Of a stretch of DNA of 64,000 nucleotides, positions 61,522-64,000 are shown piece by piece. The DNA is taken from positions 104,696,473 through 104,760,472 of the forward strand of contig NC_079212.1 of NCBI RefSeq assembly GCF_029633865.1, read 5' to 3'. Position 1 is the stretch's first letter; each line of letters starts with the position of its first letter. The position numbers were made by a program, and so were the translations under genes. The DNA comes from Lampris incognitus. Its lineage: Eukaryota > Chordata > Actinopteri > Lampriformes > Lampridae. Under the pieces are notes generated by a model. The model searched no databases, had not been told where the DNA came from, and was given only the letters and a program-made list of their open reading frames with translations.

Positions 61522-62153
61522 TTAGCTTTCGCACCAAATCGAGCGTGGTACATACAGAGTCCAGAGGGCTTGTAGCGGTCTGATGCTGTGGCGCCACCGT
61601 CGGGCCACGCCCGCGATGTCGGCGGGGGGCCAGTGAAGGTAGGAGCCAGCACCCCGGCATGGGAGGAACGTTGTGTAGCGACGAAGAATCGGTCAGCCTC
61701 CTTTGCCAGCTCACGGGGATCAGTGATGGTGGAGTTAGCGAGCGCAGTCTGGACGTGGGGCGGCATGTTGCGCAGAAACAGCTCCATAAACAGGAAACAT
61801 GGCTTTTCTTGACCCAGTAGGTTTAACATCCTGCTCATTAGCTCCGATGGTTTGCCATCTCCCAAGCCCTGAATTGCGAAGAGGCGACGTGCTCTCTCCG
61901 TTGTTGACAGTTTAAAAGTTTCAAGGAGGAGATGTTTAAGTGCGGCGTATTTACCATCGGCCGGTGGGTTGGTTATGAAACCGCTAATCCTGGAAGCCGT
62001 AGCGCACCCCAGCGCTGCCAATACGTAGTAGTACCTGGTCTCGTCTGCTGTTATGTCTCTGAGCGCGAACTGTGCCTCAGCCTGCGCGAACCATGTAGCC
62101 GCGGAAGACTCCCAAAACTCCGGCAGTTTAATTGCAACGGCGTTCGTAGCCAT
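61461..62153 (-). CDS. Gypsy gag
   Basis: 230 codons from ATG at 62153, 37 bases after the primer site. It begins [20 protein letters not shown] and [20 protein letters not shown], the usual capsid start of this gypsy group. Helix-rich capsid text follows ([47 protein letters not shown]). Near the C-terminus a C-x3-H-x8-C-x3-C cluster ([18 protein letters not shown]) replaces the classical CCHC knuckle and probably binds RNA. It ends TAG at 61461 inside the frameshift hairpin. Confidence 0.95.
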   Translation of the reverse strand: MATNAVAIKLPEFWESSAATWFAQAEAQFALRDITADETRYYYVLAALGCATASRISGFITNPPADGKYAALKHLLLETFKLSTTERARRLFAIQGLGDGKPSELMSRMLNLLGQEKPCFLFMELFLRNMPPHVQTALANSTITDPRELAKEADRFFVATQRSSHAGVLAPTFTGPPPTSRAWPDGGATASDRYKPSGLCMYHARFGAKAKRCRSPCNYRPTGNERANTQ

Positions 62154-62189
62154 AATGTGTGTGGTTTCAGAAAACTTATCCGAAAACCG

Positions 62190-62204
62190 ACGTCGGGGTC
62201 ACCA
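62190..62204 (-). promoter_or_regulatory. Primer binding site, tRNA-Trp
   Basis: TGGTGACCCCGACGT on the minus strand, one base inside the 5' LTR. It is complementary to the CCA end and acceptor/T stem of eukaryotic tRNA-Trp as I know that sequence. Confidence 0.85.
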
Positions 62205-62205
62205 G

Positions 62206-62447
62206 TGTAGAGCCGAAGTAACGGAGAAGACCGTAGGTTCACACTTTAGCCGTGTAGGCAACTTTCTTTAATCCACGGTAAATCAGCGAGACAAACAAAA
62301 CCCCAGCTCGACTGAGCGGAGGTGGCAAGAATAACCAGAAAACTGGCTGGACAACCATAACTTAACCCTGCGTTAACCTGCCAGGGCAACCATGACTTAA
62401 CCCTTAGTTCCTGGGTTGAATTCTGTCCCCAATACGTGTCCACCACA
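62206..62447 (-). repeat. 5' LTR of the gypsy element
   Basis: 242 bp, identical to 58034-58275. The promoter should lie here; I cannot assign a TATA box with confidence. Confidence 0.97.
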
Positions 62448-62515
62448 GTATCACATTTAGAGCTGTTACTTACGTATGTTCAATCACAATACTTATTTGT
62501 GTGAGAAATGGATAC

Positions 62516-62705
62516 ATACCAGATATTAAATATTCACCGCAAATCTTCGCATTTGATATTTGCTCTTCTGACCATGTCTTCCAGTCTTCCCGATGGATCA
62601 CATGAATCCACGTCTGTCTTCTTCATTTTTTCGATTGGAGTTTTCCCTTCTGGCATGCGAAAAAATGCAGATGCTTGTTTTTACCATCTTTACGACTTGT
62701 ACAAC
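62516..62705 (-). pseudogene. THAP-domain relic
   Basis: Minus reading in three short frames: CTSRKDGKNKHLHFF, then RMPEGKTPIEK, then TWIHVIHREDWKTWSEEQIS and NAKICGEYL. Order and spacing match a THAP zinc finger: Cys, a basic stretch, P near the middle, W, W and the final C-x2-H. The last His is Tyr here (CGEY) and the front Cys pair is incomplete. A CTGTCAG just upstream could be an old splice acceptor. THAP domains occur in host regulators and in P-like or other transposases; which one this is cannot be told. Confidence 0.65.
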
Positions 62706-64000
62706 TGACAGCGCAAGGTATTTCGTTTTATTTTAAATCAATTTCTCCGTGGTGACCTCTTCGAAATGAACATAGTAACGTGTACAAACATAAGACTCGT
62801 GGCCCCTTTTTGCCTCACAATCTGCGCACGCACATTTGGCGCATGTAAACAAGGGAACACGTTCTTTATTGGGCTCTGTTCGCCTTTTGGAGCTGGCAGT
62901 CTTCATGGGGCATTGTACCCTGATCCAGATACAATCCGAGTTTTGTGAGGGAGAAGGATGTCAGTCTCTCAAGTGGCAGACCATGACTGACACAGGCAAG
63001 ACAATTCCGGAGTCTTAGGAGAGATACGACCCGGCGAAAGTCTCTGTCTTGGAGCACTAGCTAGCTACTTTGGCTAAAAAATAAGCCGGTGCTAACTAGC
63101 AGCGGAATACGCTAGCGGTACAAATGCAGGCATCAGCGATCGTGAGCAAAGCCAAGAAAAGCTCAATCTGAGCGTTAAGTTGCCAAAGTCGAGCAACATA
63201 GGATTCGTTCATGAATTAAACAATAATAGGCCGTATTTCCAGAAATCAGACAAAAAGCTCAGCGAGGAAGTTTAAACAAAACCTTCGATCACGGCCACTG
63301 TTGAGGGTTGAGCCCACATGATTCATACACACATACAGCGCCATTACTGCAACAATCGGTGATTGGATAAAATCCATAAAATAGCACAGGCAAACCATAA
63401 AATCAATTAAAAGTCATTAAAAGTTAAAAAGCAAAGAAGCAGAGCAACAGTCAGCTGACACCCGGAAATGACTCAGCAGCACATACGTACACGCAGAAAG
63501 AACACAGCCAGAAAGTAATCAGGTTAAATCGTTTACATAGGACAATTTTTCATTTGATCGGTTTATTAAAAACTTTAAACTAACCGTCTGCAAATTTCAA
63601 TTGGTTTCGGCCTGTTTATCCTGACTGAGGTGTTTATATGTAGCATTTTTTATTCTGTTTAGGATTTTAAACCGATTATAGTCAGAATGTTAGGCTCCGT
63701 GTATATGTTGCTTGTGTTATGAATACATGCATATGAAATGTCCCTGCAGTGTAAATATGACCAAATAACCCAAATGTTTCACTGTAAAAAAAAAAAAGAA
63801 AAGAAAAAAAGCACTGCAGGCCAGGCAGCTGTTATTTTAATTGCAGCCTGCATCAGGGCCACAATCATACGGTATTTTATGATACCATCTGGGAACCGAC
63901 TAACCAAAAGTAACCATACAGCCTTACAGCTATTGTTCCGCAGATGTGGAAAAAAGTTTAAATACAAGATCAACAGTTGACCCCAAATTACTCACCAGAA
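62706..64000. other. No gene recognised
   Basis: The frame on the minus strand at 62866-63057 is open but has no domain I recognise. An A-rich run lies at 63786-63810. Nothing else is seen. Confidence 0.5.

Larger units (their letters stand above)
58034..62447 (-). mobile_element. Complete Ty3/gypsy LTR retrotransposon, apparently intact
   Basis: A 4414 bp element with two 242 bp LTRs that I find identical by eye (58034-58275 and 62206-62447) and TG..CA ends. The 4 bp target duplication GTAT lies at 58030-58033 and 62448-62451. The primer site matches the 3' end of eukaryotic tRNA-Trp for 15 bases (minus strand TGGTGACCCCGACGT, 62204-62190). The polypurine tract GGGGGGG is at 58286-58280. 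Gag and pol are open and overlap in the -1 frame with a slippery site and hairpin. No chromodomain is seen. It is the youngest LTR insertion in the window and could be active. Confidence 0.96.

Noticed and set aside
62866..63057. Minus-strand ORF near the right end
   Set aside because: 63 codons, no recognisable domain and no splice or start context.

Overview
The window looks like teleost fish nuclear DNA. The base is an AT-rich vertebrate background full of CA/TG, CT/AG and TA microsatellites. Spliced exons of a vertebrate FAM83-family gene lie in it, together with a dense fish-type mixture of transposable elements: LINEs of several kinds, two tRNA-derived SINE families, Tc1-like and hAT-like DNA transposons, and two LTR retrotransposons. 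I see no prokaryotic gene, CRISPR array, rRNA gene or functional tRNA gene. One run of 200 N (34289-34488) marks an assembly gap.

Layout. 1-6480: a decayed RTE-like LINE (+) cut into three pieces. One cut is a 3.1 kb LTR retrotransposon (2080-5223, minus) that has lost its polymerase region. The other is an L1-like LINE tail (5459-6073) that itself carries a 178 bp insert. 6480-18700: single-copy-like DNA with a frameshifted L2/CR1-type LINE (8155-10182), SINE pieces, an inverted-repeat element (11248-11658) and long stretches where I recognise nothing. 18733-34288: the 3' part of a FAM83 gene on the minus strand, with four coding exons in consistent splice phase. Its introns hold two copies, in opposite orientation, of one 1.2 kb palindromic Tc1 derivative, several SINEs, a hAT remnant and RTE fragments. 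34489-47230: an 8-bp-TSD MITE, LINE and SINE nests, a LINE esterase ORF1 relic and a decayed transposase-like gene. 47235-56532: a jockey-like LINE (minus) with two SINEs in it, a Tc1-like element with broken transposase (52564-54157), and a Tx1-like LINE fused to an intronless fragment of a PIP5K1 retrocopy. 57240-62705: relic coding pieces around a complete Ty3/gypsy element (58034-62447, minus). That element has identical LTRs, a tRNA-Trp primer site, open gag and pol, and a recognisable -1 frameshift signal. The rest, to 64000, is unassigned.

The only clear host gene is the FAM83 member. FAM83 proteins carry a DUF1669 domain that anchors casein kinase 1 isoforms. Its first exon or exons are not in the window or are hidden by the gap, and the exon that touches the gap contains an apparent one-base insertion. 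Most of the rest records successive waves of transposition. Target-site duplications allow insertion order to be read in several nests.

The most notable items are the palindromic Tc1 units flanking one FAM83 exon, the deleted but open LTR-element ORF, the intact gypsy element with its frameshift hairpin, and the LINE/PIP5K1 chimera. Family names come from recognising protein and sequence motifs by eye. No database search was run.
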